Shown here piece by piece: positions 16,655 through 24,728 of a stretch of DNA of 39,795 nt. The position numbers and the translations under genes were made by a program. This stretch comes from Streptomyces sp. SM11 (GTDB lineage: Bacteria > Actinomycetota > Actinomycetes > Streptomycetales > Streptomycetaceae), in contig NZ_NEUE01000169.1 of assembly GCF_002910905.1 (NCBI RefSeq), positions 1 to 39,795 on the forward strand. The letters are read 5' to 3'. The notes beneath the pieces are model-generated. The model was not told where the DNA came from, made no database searches, and saw only the letters and a list, made by a program, of their open reading frames with translations. How positions within the stretch are numbered: position 1 is the first letter of the stretch; every line of letters begins with the position of its first letter.

Positions 16655-17476
16655 GTGAAGCACATCGTCCGGGCCCTGCGCCCGCCCCTCGCCGCCACGC
16701 TCCTCACGGCCGCCGCCCTGGCCGGATGTTCCGGATCCGCGCCCGACGCCGCGGACCAGGGGCTGAACGACCCGGCAAAGAAGCGGATCGCGATGCGGCT
16801 CGTCTCCAGCGCGGAGAACTCCTCGCTGGACTGGGAGGCGCAGTACCCGTACATCGAGGACATCGGGGACGGCCGGGGGTACACGGCGGGCATCATCGGG
16901 TTCTGTTCCGACACCGGTGACATGACGGAGGTCGTGGAGCGGTACGCGAAGGCGCGCCCCGGCAATCCGCTGGAGCGGTTCCTTCCGGCGCTGCGCGCCG
17001 TGGAGGGCAGCGCCGCGCACACCGGGCTCGGTGAGCCGTTCACCCGGGCCTGGGCGAAGGCGGCCGAGGACCCCGACTTCCGCGCGGCGCAGGACGCGGA
17101 GCGCGACGCCCTGTACTTCGGCCCGGCGGTGGGGCGGGCCGAGAAGGACGGGCTCGGCGCGCTCGGCCAGTTCATCTACTACGACGCGTACGTGATGCAC
17201 GGCGAGGGCGACACGGAGGGCACGGTCGGGTTCCGCACGATGCGCCGCGAGGCGACGGCGGCGGCCCGCACACCCGCGCGGGGCGGCGACGAGCAGGCGT
17301 ATCTGAACGCGTTCCTCGATGCCCGGGTCGCCGCGATCGACAAGGAGCCCTCGCACACCGACACCAGCCGGGTGGAGACGGCCCAGCGGGTCTTCGTACG
17401 GGAGGGGAAGCTCGGGCTGGAGACGCCGTTGCGGTGGAAGGTGTACGGGGACGCCTACCGGATCGACAAGGACTGA
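16655..17476 (+). CDS. csn: Chitosanase, glycoside hydrolase family 46
   Basis: 273-residue GH46 chitosanase that cleaves beta-1,4 links in chitosan outside the cell. The N-terminal signal has a Sec-type hydrophobic core (about 12-24) ending LAGCSGSA, a lipobox-like site, so it could be lipid-anchored rather than freely secreted. The mature part starts with the family LNDPAKKRIAMRLVSSAENSS. General acid E54 lies in SSAENSS, and D72 in YIEDIGDGRGYT is exactly 18 residues later, as in the N174 enzyme (E22/D40). Further blocks are GIIGFCSDTGDM, LGQFIYYDAYVMHG, GDEQAYLNAFLDAR and the C-terminal RWKVYGDAY. The GTG start at 16655 precedes the signal peptide. Confidence 0.93.
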   Translation: MKHIVRALRPPLAATLLTAAALAGCSGSAPDAADQGLNDPAKKRIAMRLVSSAENSSLDWEAQYPYIEDIGDGRGYTAGIIGFCSDTGDMTEVVERYAKARPGNPLERFLPALRAVEGSAAHTGLGEPFTRAWAKAAEDPDFRAAQDAERDALYFGPAVGRAEKDGLGALGQFIYYDAYVMHGEGDTEGTVGFRTMRREATAAARTPARGGDEQAYLNAFLDARVAAIDKEPSHTDTSRVETAQRVFVREGKLGLETPLRWKVYGDAYRIDKD

Positions 17477-17505
17477 CTCCGGAGGGACGGTCCGCGGCAT
17501 GACAA

Positions 17506-17540
17506 CCGCCGGGGCCCCGCGTCGCGCGGGGCCCCGGCGG
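17506..17540. terminator. Bidirectional terminator between chitosanase and permease genes
   Basis: A perfect 16-bp stem (17506-17521 with 17525-17540) and TCG loop between two convergent genes. Confidence 0.8.
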
Positions 17541-17565
17541 AATGGCCGGAGACCGTACCGGCAGG

Positions 17566-19023
17566 TCAGTGAACGCCGGCCCCGGCCGCGGCCGGCACCA
17601 CGTGCTCGCCGTTCACCTGCTCCTCGTCCTGTGCCTCGGGCTTGCGGCCGAAGTGGTTGAAGGCGAGGTTCAGCACGATCGCCACCACGCAACCGGTGGA
17701 GATGCCCGAGTCGAGGACGACCAGCAGGTCCTCGGGGAAGGCGTGGTAGAACTGCGGCGCGGCGATCGGGATCAGGCCGATGCCGACGGCCGCCGCCACG
17801 ATCAGGGCGTTCTCGCCCTTCTCCAGGGCGGCGGTGGCCAGGGTCTGGATGCCGCTGGCCGCCACCGTGCCGAACAGGACGATGCCGGCGCCGCCGAGCA
17901 CCGGCAGCGGCACGAGCGCGATGACCGAGGCGGCGACCGGGACCAGGCCGAGGACGATCAGGATCGCGCCGCCCACCGCGACGACGAAGCGGCTGCGGAT
18001 CTTGGTCATGGCGACGAGGCCGACGTTCTGGGCGAAGGCGCTGCACATGAATCCGTTGAAGAGCGGGCTGATGGCGCTGCCGAGGGTGTCGGCGCGCAGG
18101 CCGCCCTCGATGATCTTCTCGTCGGCAGGGCGGCCGACGATCTTGCCGAGGGCCAGCATGTCCGCGGTGGACTCGGTCATGCAGACCAGCATCACGATGC
18201 ACATGGAGATGATGGCTGCGATCTCGAACTGCGGGGCGCCGAAGGCGAACGGCGTCGGGAAACCGACGACGTCGGCGTCGCTGATGGCGCCGAAGTCGGT
18301 GATGCCGGCCGGGATGGCGATCAGGGTGCCGATGACCAGACCGAGCAGGATCGCGATCTGCTGGAGGAAGCCGCGCAGCAGTTTGCGCATGGCCAGCACG
18401 ATCACCAGGGTCACGGCGGCCATGGTGATGTTGGTGATCGAACCGTAGTCGTCCGCCGTGGCGTTGCCGCCCTGGGACCAGTTGAAGGCGACCGGGAGGA
18501 GCGATACGCCGATCAGCGTGATCACGGTGCCGGTGACGACGGGCGGGAAGAAGCGGACCAGTTTGCCGAAGTACGGAGCGACGAGGAATCCGAGCAGACT
18601 CGCGACGATGATCGCGCCGAAGATGACGGCTATCCCGTCGTGCCCCCGGTCCTTGCCTATCGCGATCATCGGGGCCACACCGGCGAACGAGACACCGTTC
18701 ACGAAGGGCAGCCGGGCGCCGACCTTCCAGAAGCCGATGGTCTGCAGGAGGGTGGCGATCCCCGCGGTGAACAGGCTCGCCCCCATCAGGAAGGCGGTCT
18801 CCTTGGCGGTGAGACCGACGGCCGGCCCCACGATGAGCGGCGGGGCCACCACGCCCGCGTACATGGCGGCCACGTGCTGGAGGCCACTGGTGAACATCTT
18901 CAGGGGAGGGAGGGTTTCGTCGACCGGGTGTTTCCGGTCGGCTCCCGCTTCTGCGGCGGTATCGGCCGTCGCGTCGGGGGCGGCTGCATCTGCGTCTTTG
19001 CGAAACCTGGGCTCAGCGGCCAC
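17566..19023 (-). CDS. NCS2-family purine (xanthine/urate) permease
   Basis: 485-residue nucleobase:cation symporter-2 (NAT) protein with about 14 membrane segments (residues about 40-460). The first family block is ASGLQHVAAMYAGVVAPPLIVG-like (here SGLQHVAAMYAGVVAPPLIV). The NAT signature QNVGLVAMTKIRSR is near residue 335, and the TM8 acidic position is in MTESTADMLALGK. The signature type (Q-N-x-G-x-x-x-x-T) points to oxidised purines, xanthine or urate, driven by protons. The start is GTG 19021-19023 with GGAGG seven bases upstream. It is last in the minus-strand run, separated from the deaminase gene by two strong hairpins. It is a paralogue of the permease at 20741-22144. Confidence 0.88.
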   Translation of the reverse strand: MAAEPRFRKDADAAAPDATADTAAEAGADRKHPVDETLPPLKMFTSGLQHVAAMYAGVVAPPLIVGPAVGLTAKETAFLMGASLFTAGIATLLQTIGFWKVGARLPFVNGVSFAGVAPMIAIGKDRGHDGIAVIFGAIIVASLLGFLVAPYFGKLVRFFPPVVTGTVITLIGVSLLPVAFNWSQGGNATADDYGSITNITMAAVTLVIVLAMRKLLRGFLQQIAILLGLVIGTLIAIPAGITDFGAISDADVVGFPTPFAFGAPQFEIAAIISMCIVMLVCMTESTADMLALGKIVGRPADEKIIEGGLRADTLGSAISPLFNGFMCSAFAQNVGLVAMTKIRSRFVVAVGGAILIVLGLVPVAASVIALVPLPVLGGAGIVLFGTVAASGIQTLATAALEKGENALIVAAAVGIGLIPIAAPQFYHAFPEDLLVVLDSGISTGCVVAIVLNLAFNHFGRKPEAQDEEQVNGEHVVPAAAGAGVH

Positions 19024-19180
19024 GGCGGTTCCTCCGGTCGGTTACACGTCGTCGGCGACGTGGGGTTCAGGGAGGTGGTGCGTATGTGGTGCGGTGGTGC
19101 GGCTCTCTCAGGTGGTGCAGGTCGTGCAGAGGGGGGTGCGGTGGCTCGCACCGGAGGTGTGTGCGGGCAGCGTTCTTCAC

Positions 19181-19254
19181 CGGTCCGGCGGGCGCGCACC
19201 ATGGGGTGCGCGTCCGCCGGACCGGCTGCCGTGGACCCCGCTCGGGTCCACGGC
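19181..19254. terminator. Two adjacent strong hairpins between deaminase and permease genes
   Basis: First hairpin: 19181-19200 pairs with 19205-19224 (20 bp, one G-U, ATGG loop). Second: 19228-19238 pairs with 19244-19254 (11 bp, perfect). They fill most of the 283-bp gap between 19023 and 19307 and probably stop or attenuate read-through from the upstream purine genes into the second permease. No T tract is visible. Confidence 0.6.
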
Positions 19255-19306
19255 GGCCGGTCTCGGGCCGTCCCCCTCGACCGGCCGGTCGGGGATACCG
19301 CGCGGA

Positions 19307-20695
19307 TCAGGCTCCGGCGGCGATCTGCGCGAGGCGGCGGGCCTCGTCGCGGGTGACGCGGGCGATGGCGTCCTCGTCCGCCGTGGTGAGGTGGTTGCCC
19401 TCGACGACCGGCTTGCCGTCGACGAGGGAGAGGGCCACCGGGGCGGCCGCGCCGAAGATGAGCGCGGTCACCGGGTCGGCGATCGAGGAGTGGGCCAGGG
19501 TGTCCAGCTTCCACAGGACGAGGTCGGCGAGCTTGCCGGTCTCCAGGGAGCCGATCTGGTCGGCGCGGCCCAGGACCTGGGCTCCGCCGAAGGTCCCCAG
19601 GCGCAGGGCCTGACGGGCGTTCAGGGCGGCCTCGCGGTGGGCGCCGAGGCGGTTGATGAGGAGCGCGTTGCGCAGCTCGGTGTGGAGTTCGCCGGACTCG
19701 TTGGAGGCGGTGCCGTCCACGCCGAGGCCGACTGGGACGCCGGCGGCGAGCATGTCGGGGACCCGGGCGATGCCGGCGGCGAGGCGGGCGTTGGAGGACG
19801 GGCAGTGGGCGACGCCCGTTCCCGTACGGGCGAAGGCCGCGATGTCGGAGTCGTTCATGTGGACGCAGTGAGCCATCCACACGTCGTTGCCGAGCCAGCC
19901 GGTCGACTCGAAGTAGTCGGTCGGACCCATCCCGAACAGCTCCTTGCAGAACTGCTCCTCCTCGACGGTCTCCGACCCGTGAGTGTGCAGGCGTACGTTC
20001 TTACGGCGGGCCAACTCGGCGCCCTGGCGCATCAGTTCGGTGGAGACCGAGAACGGTGAGCAAGGTGCGACGGCGATCTGCGTCATCGCGTCGAAGGAGG
20101 CGTCGTGGTGGGCGTCGATCGTCGCCTCGGTGGCGGCGAGCGCTCCCTCCAGGGTCTCGACGGCGAAGTCCGGCGGCAGGCCGCCGTCCTTCTCGCTGCG
20201 GTCCATCGACCCACGGGCGAGGGTGAACCGTACGCCCATCTCGCGGGCGGCGCCGATGATCGCGCCGGACAGGTCGCCGGAGCCCTTCGGGAAGACGTAG
20301 TGGTGGTCCATGGCGGTGGTGACGCCGCCGCGGGCCAGCATGGCCAGCGATCCCTGCGCGGCGGCGCGGGCCATCGGCTCGTCGATGCGCGCCCAGGTCG
20401 GGTAGAGGGCGACCAGCCAGTTGAAGAGGTTGTGGTCGGTGGCCAGGCCCCTGGTGATCCACTGGTAGAAGTGGTGATGGGTGTTGACCAGGCCGGGCGT
20501 CGCGAGGTGTCCGGTGGCGTCGATGCGCCGGACGACTCCGGTCAGGCCCTCCGGAGCCTTGCCGGCGCCGACGGCCTCGATGCGGTTGTCCGCCACGACG
20601 ATGTACCCGGACGCGTACTCCGTGTCGTGGGCGTCGACGGTGGCGATCGAACAGTTCTCGATGATGATGCGCTGAGGGTCCGCCGAAGCTGCCAT
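19307..20695 (-). CDS. 8-oxoguanine / guanine deaminase (amidohydrolase)
   Basis: 462-residue amidohydrolase of the cytosine/guanine deaminase (TrzN/8-oxoguanine deaminase) group. Metal ligands are H73 and H75 in NTHHHFYQW, the histidine of LHTHGSETVEEE, the histidine of MAHCVHMNDSD, and the Asp of GLGVDGTASNE. The motifs SPFSVSTELM and CPSSNARLAAGIARVPDML fit 8-oxoguanine deaminases, which turn 8-oxoguanine into urate and so feed urate oxidase directly; guanine or another amino-azine remains possible. The ATG at 20693-20695 has GGAAG four bases upstream. It follows the permease gene by 45 bp in the same direction, consistent with one operon. Confidence 0.85.
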   Translation of the reverse strand: MAASADPQRIIIENCSIATVDAHDTEYASGYIVVADNRIEAVGAGKAPEGLTGVVRRIDATGHLATPGLVNTHHHFYQWITRGLATDHNLFNWLVALYPTWARIDEPMARAAAQGSLAMLARGGVTTAMDHHYVFPKGSGDLSGAIIGAAREMGVRFTLARGSMDRSEKDGGLPPDFAVETLEGALAATEATIDAHHDASFDAMTQIAVAPCSPFSVSTELMRQGAELARRKNVRLHTHGSETVEEEQFCKELFGMGPTDYFESTGWLGNDVWMAHCVHMNDSDIAAFARTGTGVAHCPSSNARLAAGIARVPDMLAAGVPVGLGVDGTASNESGELHTELRNALLINRLGAHREAALNARQALRLGTFGGAQVLGRADQIGSLETGKLADLVLWKLDTLAHSSIADPVTALIFGAAAPVALSLVDGKPVVEGNHLTTADEDAIARVTRDEARRLAQIAAGA

Positions 20696-20740
20696 GGTGC
20701 TTCCTTCTTCTTTCTCTGGCGATGTGGGCACGGCAGGACC

Positions 20741-22144
20741 CTAGGAGGATTTGAGTGCCACAGCGGTGCGGCTGTGGGTGCCGAGATGGTGGAAGAACAG
20801 GTTGAGCACGACCGCGACCAGTGCTCCCGCGCTGATCCCGGAGCCGAGGACGGTCTGCGCCCAGGCCGGGAATCCGGCGTAGAAGGTGGGCGCGGCGAGC
20901 GGGATGATGCCCGCTCCCAGTGCCACCGCGACCAGGATGATGTTGGAGCTGTCGTCCAGGCCCGCCTCGGAGAGCGTACGGATGCCGCTGACCGCGATGG
21001 AGCCGAAGAGGACGATGCCGGCGCCGCCGAGGACGGGCATCGGGACGAGCGAGACGACCGCGCCGAGCACCGGGAAGGCGCCGAGGACCAGCAAGGCGCC
21101 GCCCGCCGCCGCGACGACGTACCGGCTGCGTACGCGGGTCAGCGAGACGACGCCGACGTTCTGGGCGAAGGCGCTGGTCGGGAAACCTCCGAAGACCGGG
21201 CCGAGGAGAGTGGCGATGCCGTCCGTGCGCAGTCCGCGGGTGATCGTGCGGCCGTCGGTGCGGCGGTCGCAGATCTCGCCGAGGGCGAGCATCCCGGCCG
21301 AGGACTCCGTCATCAGGACGAGCATGACGATGCAGAGGGAGAGGATCGCGGCGGGGTGGAACTCCGGTGCGCCGAAGGCGAAGGGGGCCGGCAGGGCGGC
21401 GAGCGGTGCGGACCTCAGCGCGGAGAAGTCGGCGAGTCCGAACGGGACAGCGGCCAGCGTGCCGACGAACATGCCCATGAGCAGAGCCACTTGCCTGAGG
21501 AAGCCATGGCCGAAGCGCTGGATGAGCAGGATGACGACGAGCGTGAAGGCGGCCAGCGCCAGGTACTTCATGGCGCCGAAGTCGGCGGCGGTGGCGTCGC
21601 CGCCCTGCGCCCAGGCGACCGGAACCGGCATCAGGGTGACGCCTATGAGGGTGATGACCACACCGGTGACGAGCGGCGGGAAGAAGCGCAGCAGTCTGCC
21701 GAAGAAGGGACCGACAGTCAGGCAGAAGACTCCGGCGACCAGCACCGCCCCGTAGATCGCGGGGAGTTGGTGCCCCGGTGCGCTGGTCTCGGCGATGGCG
21801 AGCATCGGCGCGATCCCGGCGGAGGACGCGGCGTTGACGAACGGGAGCCGGTTGCCGGCGAAGCGGCCGAGACCGACGGTCTGCAGAACGGTGGCGAGTC
21901 CGGCGATCAGGAGGCTCGCCGCGATGAGCCGGGTCATACCGGCGGTGTCCAGGCCGACGGCCTGGCCGATGATCAGCGGAGGGGTGACGACGCCCGCGTA
22001 CATGGCGGCGATGTGCTGGAGCGCGGCGGGGACCAGCCGCGCGGGAGGAAGCTTCTCGTCCACCGGGTGAACTGCCGTGTCGGCAGCGGTGATCGGTGAG
22101 GTTCTGCCTGGGCCTTCTGCCGGCCTCGCTGCAGGCTGTGCCAT
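20741..22144 (-). CDS. NCS2-family purine (urate/xanthine) permease
   Basis: 467-residue NCS2/NAT permease with about 14 membrane segments. The NAT signature QNVGVVSLTRVRSR lies near residue 305, the acidic TM8 motif MTESSAGMLALGE near 270, and the N-terminal PAALQHIAAMYAGVVTPPLI block near residue 43. These point to uptake of urate or xanthine by proton symport at the membrane. The ATG at 22142-22144 has GGAGG eight bases upstream. It follows urate oxidase by 68 bp and precedes the deaminase, which places it in the urate operon. Compared with the permease at 17566 it has a shorter N-terminal tail. Confidence 0.88.
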   Translation of the reverse strand: MAQPAARPAEGPGRTSPITAADTAVHPVDEKLPPARLVPAALQHIAAMYAGVVTPPLIIGQAVGLDTAGMTRLIAASLLIAGLATVLQTVGLGRFAGNRLPFVNAASSAGIAPMLAIAETSAPGHQLPAIYGAVLVAGVFCLTVGPFFGRLLRFFPPLVTGVVITLIGVTLMPVPVAWAQGGDATAADFGAMKYLALAAFTLVVILLIQRFGHGFLRQVALLMGMFVGTLAAVPFGLADFSALRSAPLAALPAPFAFGAPEFHPAAILSLCIVMLVLMTESSAGMLALGEICDRRTDGRTITRGLRTDGIATLLGPVFGGFPTSAFAQNVGVVSLTRVRSRYVVAAAGGALLVLGAFPVLGAVVSLVPMPVLGGAGIVLFGSIAVSGIRTLSEAGLDDSSNIILVAVALGAGIIPLAAPTFYAGFPAWAQTVLGSGISAGALVAVVLNLFFHHLGTHSRTAVALKSS

Positions 22145-22163
22145 GGGATTTCCCTCCGGGATG

Positions 22164-22201
22164 ACCGGCCGACGTCCGGATGTGGACGGACGGCGGCCGG
22201 T
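22164..22201 (-). other. Hairpin between urate oxidase and permease genes
   Basis: 22164-22178 pairs with 22187-22201 (14 of 15 positions, one A/G mismatch) just upstream of the permease ribosome binding site. It may attenuate the distal half of the operon or protect the upstream mRNA. Confidence 0.45.
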
Positions 22202-22212
22202 TCAGTGCCGCG

Positions 22213-23136
22213 TCAGAGGTTGGTCAAGTCGACCGGGATCTTCGGCTCGACGCCGTCCCGGAGCACGGTGGCCTCGATCAGACCGTAGGGACGGTCCGCC
22301 GCGAAGTAGACCTCGTTGTCGTTCTTGAGGCCGAACGGTTCGAGGTCCACCAGGAAGTGGTGGTTGTTCGGCAGCGAGAAGCGGATCTCGTCGATCTCGC
22401 TCCGGCTGTTGATGACGCGCGAACCCATCTGGTAAAGGGTCTGCTGGAGCGAGAGGGAGTACGTCTCGACGAAGGCCTGCAGCATGTGCTTCTTGGCCTG
22501 CTCGTACGACTTCTCCCAGTTGGGCATCCGCTGGTCGTCACTGGTCCAGTTGTAACGCCAGGCGGCCGACACGTCGGTGCACAGGACCCGGTCGTACGCT
22601 TCCTTGAGCGTCGTGTACTTGTCCTTCACATAGCCCCAGAACTCCGAGTTGGTGGAGTTCATGACCGTCAGGTCCTTGAGACCGGAGATGATCTCCCAGT
22701 TCTCACCGTCGAAGGTGACCTGGGTGGTGCGCAGTTCCTGGCCCTTGCGGGCGAAGGAGTGGTTGACCTGGTCGGCCCCGATGAACTTGGAGTTGCCGTC
22801 CGAGCTCGCGATGCGCTCCCAGGAGTACTCCTCGATCCGGATCCGCGCGACCTTGATCGGTTCCTGCGAGGAGACGAAGTGCCGGGCGAGGTGGATGCCG
22901 AACTGCTCGGCGGACTCGATCCCGTGCTCCTTGGCGAACGCGAACACCGTGTTCTTGGTGGTGTCGGTCGGCAGGACGTTGGCGTTGGAGCCGGAGTAGT
23001 GCACGTCGTCCATGTCGCCGGAGAGGGCGACCGAGACGTTCAGGTCCTTGATGTGGTGGGTATCGCCGTCCCGCACGATCTTGACGACGCGGTTCTCTGC
23101 TTTGCCGTACTGGTTCTGGCCGAGAATCGTGGGCAT
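22213..23136 (-). CDS. uox: Urate oxidase (uricase)
   Basis: 307-residue cofactor-free uricase, oxidising urate with O2 to 5-hydroxyisourate and H2O2. The Lys-Thr-His catalytic elements are visible: K12 in QYGKAENR, T57-D58 in LPTDTTKNT, and the histidine pair H259/H260 in LPNNHHFLVDL. The second T-fold repeat has SLSLQQTLYQMG, whose Gln binds substrate. The ATG at 23134-23136 starts the family sequence. It lies seven bases after the end of the HIU hydrolase gene in the uraD-uraH-uox run. The H2O2 made here is the obvious reason for the linked, similarly marked catalase gene. No C-terminal peroxisomal-type signal is expected or seen. Confidence 0.95.
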   Translation of the reverse strand: MPTILGQNQYGKAENRVVKIVRDGDTHHIKDLNVSVALSGDMDDVHYSGSNANVLPTDTTKNTVFAFAKEHGIESAEQFGIHLARHFVSSQEPIKVARIRIEEYSWERIASSDGNSKFIGADQVNHSFARKGQELRTTQVTFDGENWEIISGLKDLTVMNSTNSEFWGYVKDKYTTLKEAYDRVLCTDVSAAWRYNWTSDDQRMPNWEKSYEQAKKHMLQAFVETYSLSLQQTLYQMGSRVINSRSEIDEIRFSLPNNHHFLVDLEPFGLKNDNEVYFAADRPYGLIEATVLRDGVEPKIPVDLTNL

Positions 23137-23143
23137 GTCGGTG

Positions 23144-23533
23144 CTAGCTCCCTCGGTAAACGGAGTAGCCGAACGGGTTGAGCAGCAGCGGTACGTGATA
23201 GTGCTCGCCCGGGACGACCGCGAAGGCGATCGTCACTTCCGGGAAGAACGCGCCGCTGTCCCTTACGCGGGGGGCGTCCTGCTGCGCCTCGGCTTGCTTC
23301 TTGGAAAAGTACGCCTCGGTGTCGAAGTCGAGACGCACGTGGGTGGTGCCCTCCGGCAGTGCCGGGAGGTCCTTGCAACGCCCGTCCGCATCGGTCGCGG
23401 ACGCTCCGAGCGTCACGTACGGCGCGTCGCTTCCGCTGCGGGCGGCGAGCGAGACGGCGACGGACGCGGCGGGGCGGCCGATGCTGGTGTCCAGGATGTG
23501 GGTGGACACCGATGCGGTCGTGTCGGTACTCAA
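23144..23533 (-). CDS. uraH: 5-hydroxyisourate hydrolase (transthyretin-like)
   Basis: 129-residue HIU hydrolase, converting 5-hydroxyisourate to OHCU. Family marks are the N-terminal STHILDTSIGRPA with H12, R/H residues around GEHYHVPLLLNPFGYSVYRGS, and the C-terminal tetrapeptide YRGS. The start is set at TTG 23531-23533, giving MSTDTTASVSTHIL. A GTG at 23540-23542 would sit one base from the AGGAG sequence, and a TTG at 23555-23557 overlaps the uraD stop. The exact start is therefore uncertain. It is translated between uraD and uox with almost no gap, giving all three steps from urate to allantoin in one transcript. Confidence 0.92.
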   Translation of the reverse strand: MSTDTTASVSTHILDTSIGRPAASVAVSLAARSGSDAPYVTLGASATDADGRCKDLPALPEGTTHVRLDFDTEAYFSKKQAEAQQDAPRVRDSGAFFPEVTIAFAVVPGEHYHVPLLLNPFGYSVYRGS

Positions 23534-23553
23534 GACCGTCACACTCCTAGATC

Positions 23554-24090
23554 TCAAGAGTCCTGTGCGGGAGCGCCCTCTGCGAGGGTCTCCCGTACGA
23601 GACGGGTCAGCCGGATGCGATTGATCTTGCCCAGTTCGGTGCGCACGATCTCCTGCTCCCGCTCGGGCGAGTTCCCGATCCGGGACTTCACCGCGTCGCG
23701 CATCTGCTCACCGGTGGCGCCGGTGGCGCAGATCAGGAAGACGTGTCCGAACCGCTCCTGGTAGGCCAGGTTCAGTTCGAGCATCTCGGTCTTGAGCCCC
23801 TCGGAGGCGCCGGCCATCCCCCGCTGCTCGCGGGAGGAGGTCGGGTCCCCGGGCTTCGGGCGGCCGATCGGCGGGTGGCCTGCCATCGCTTCGGCCAGAT
23901 CCTCCGCGGTGAGCTTCGCCATGGCGGCGTCGCTCGCGGAGAGCAGGGCTTCTTCGGTGGCGTACGGGCGCCCGGCGAGGATGGTGTTTCCCCAGGCCGC
24001 ACTGGCACACACCTCGTGCAGTGCGGGAGTGGCCTCGCCGTCCGCCAGGGTGTTGAACCGGGTGAGGCCCGGTGTGGAGCTCGAAGTCAC
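23554..24090 (-). CDS. uraD: OHCU decarboxylase
   Basis: 178-residue 2-oxo-4-hydroxy-4-carboxy-5-ureidoimidazoline decarboxylase, producing S-allantoin. The catalytic His is H72 in the diagnostic GHPPIG (71-76); S-x-E-Q (SREQ, 87-90) and YQERFGHVFLICATG complete the pattern. The GTG at 24088-24090 has GGAGG five bases upstream, and family similarity begins there. It is the first gene of the urate operon (uraD-uraH-uox-permease-deaminase). The promoter 48-77 bp upstream overlaps a motif A palindrome. Confidence 0.93.
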   Translation of the reverse strand: MTSSSTPGLTRFNTLADGEATPALHEVCASAAWGNTILAGRPYATEEALLSASDAAMAKLTAEDLAEAMAGHPPIGRPKPGDPTSSREQRGMAGASEGLKTEMLELNLAYQERFGHVFLICATGATGEQMRDAVKSRIGNSPEREQEIVRTELGKINRIRLTRLVRETLAEGAPAQDS

Positions 24091-24137
24091 GGGAGCCTCC
24101 GTGGCTGTTTTTCGCTGTGCGTTGTTCGGGCTGCGGA

Positions 24138-24167
24138 TAGCTAACGCCCTCCACAACACGACGTCAA
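24138..24167 (-). promoter_or_regulatory. Predicted uraD operon promoter
   Basis: On the minus strand TTGACG (24162-24167), an 18-bp spacer and TAGCTA (24138-24143). The -35 coincides with the downstream half of motif A. It lies 48 bp upstream of the uraD start. Confidence 0.6.
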
Positions 24168-24179
24168 CACTTTGTTGAA
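24163..24179. promoter_or_regulatory. Motif A operator at the uraD operon
   Basis: Read on the minus strand: TTCAAC-AAAGT-GTTGAC, matching the catalase-gene site at 16 of 17 positions. The downstream half supplies the -35 hexamer, so binding would directly occlude RNA polymerase. Confidence 0.72.
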
Positions 24180-24197
24180 ATCTCGCGAACGAAGAAA

Positions 24198-24225
24198 GCC
24201 GCCGTCCCGGCATGCGGACGGCGGC
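24198..24225 (-). terminator. Terminator of the HTH regulator gene
   Basis: A perfect 10-bp stem (24198-24207 with 24216-24225), 8-base loop, then TTTCTTCG on the minus strand. It lies 20 bases after the regulator stop and isolates it from the uraD promoter. Confidence 0.8.
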
Positions 24226-24245
24226 TTCCCTGTGCGTTCGGCCAA

Positions 24246-24728
24246 CTACTCACCCTTGGCCGAATGTTCCCGGTTGAGATAGTTGTACACGGTGAACCTG
24301 GAGACGCCGAGAGCACCGGCCACGGTCTCCACCCCATGCCGTACGGAGAAGGCACCCCGCGCCTCCAGCGTCCGGACGGCGCTCTGCTTGGCCTTGCGGT
24401 CCAGGTCGGCGAGCGGCATCCCGTGCCGCCGCTCCATCGCGGCGAGGATGTGGTCCAGCGAGTCGGAGAGCTGGGGCAGGCGTACGGCTATGACGTCCCG
24501 GCCCTCCCAGGCGAGCACCACGTCGTCCTGCTGGGCCTGCTCGGGGCCCAGCAGCTCCGCGCCCATCGCGTCGACGAGCGGCTTGACCGCGGAGACGAGG
24601 GGGTGATCGGCCATCACCGGGGCGCTGTCAGCTACTGCCGGGGCTCTGCCTGCTGCCGCCGGGTCGCTGTCGGCCTCGGCCGGGGGGTGAGCGGCCTCGG
24701 CCGGGGGGTGGTCGACGGATTCGGTCAC
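24246..24728 (-). CDS. HTH transcriptional regulator, YheO-like C-terminal domain without the PAS-like half
   Basis: 160-residue protein. Residues 1-41 are low-complexity Ala/Pro/Glu/Asp with two copies of HPPAEA. Residues about 42-100 form a small domain (HPLVSAVKPLVDAMGAELLG, then DDVVLAWEGRDVIAVRLPQ). Residues 112-155 are a helix-turn-helix of the YheO/HTH_22 type (QSAVRTLEARGAFSVRHGVETVAGALGVSRFTVYNYL). The usual N-terminal PAS-like YheO domain is missing. The GTG start overlaps the preceding stop (GTGA) and has GGGGAGG seven bases upstream; an internal ATG at 24609-24611 would skip the low-complexity tail. Its place directly before the urate operon makes it a candidate regulator of motif A. 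That is inference. Confidence 0.75.
   Translation of the reverse strand: MTESVDHPPAEAAHPPAEADSDPAAAGRAPAVADSAPVMADHPLVSAVKPLVDAMGAELLGPEQAQQDDVVLAWEGRDVIAVRLPQLSDSLDHILAAMERRHGMPLADLDRKAKQSAVRTLEARGAFSVRHGVETVAGALGVSRFTVYNYLNREHSAKGE
24671..24710. repeat. Two 19-bp direct repeats inside the HTH gene
   Basis: CGGCCTCGGCCGGGGGGTG occurs at 24671-24689 and 24692-24710, a 21-bp period. It encodes the duplicated HPPAEA peptide, so the low-complexity tail grows in frame by slippage. Confidence 0.8.
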
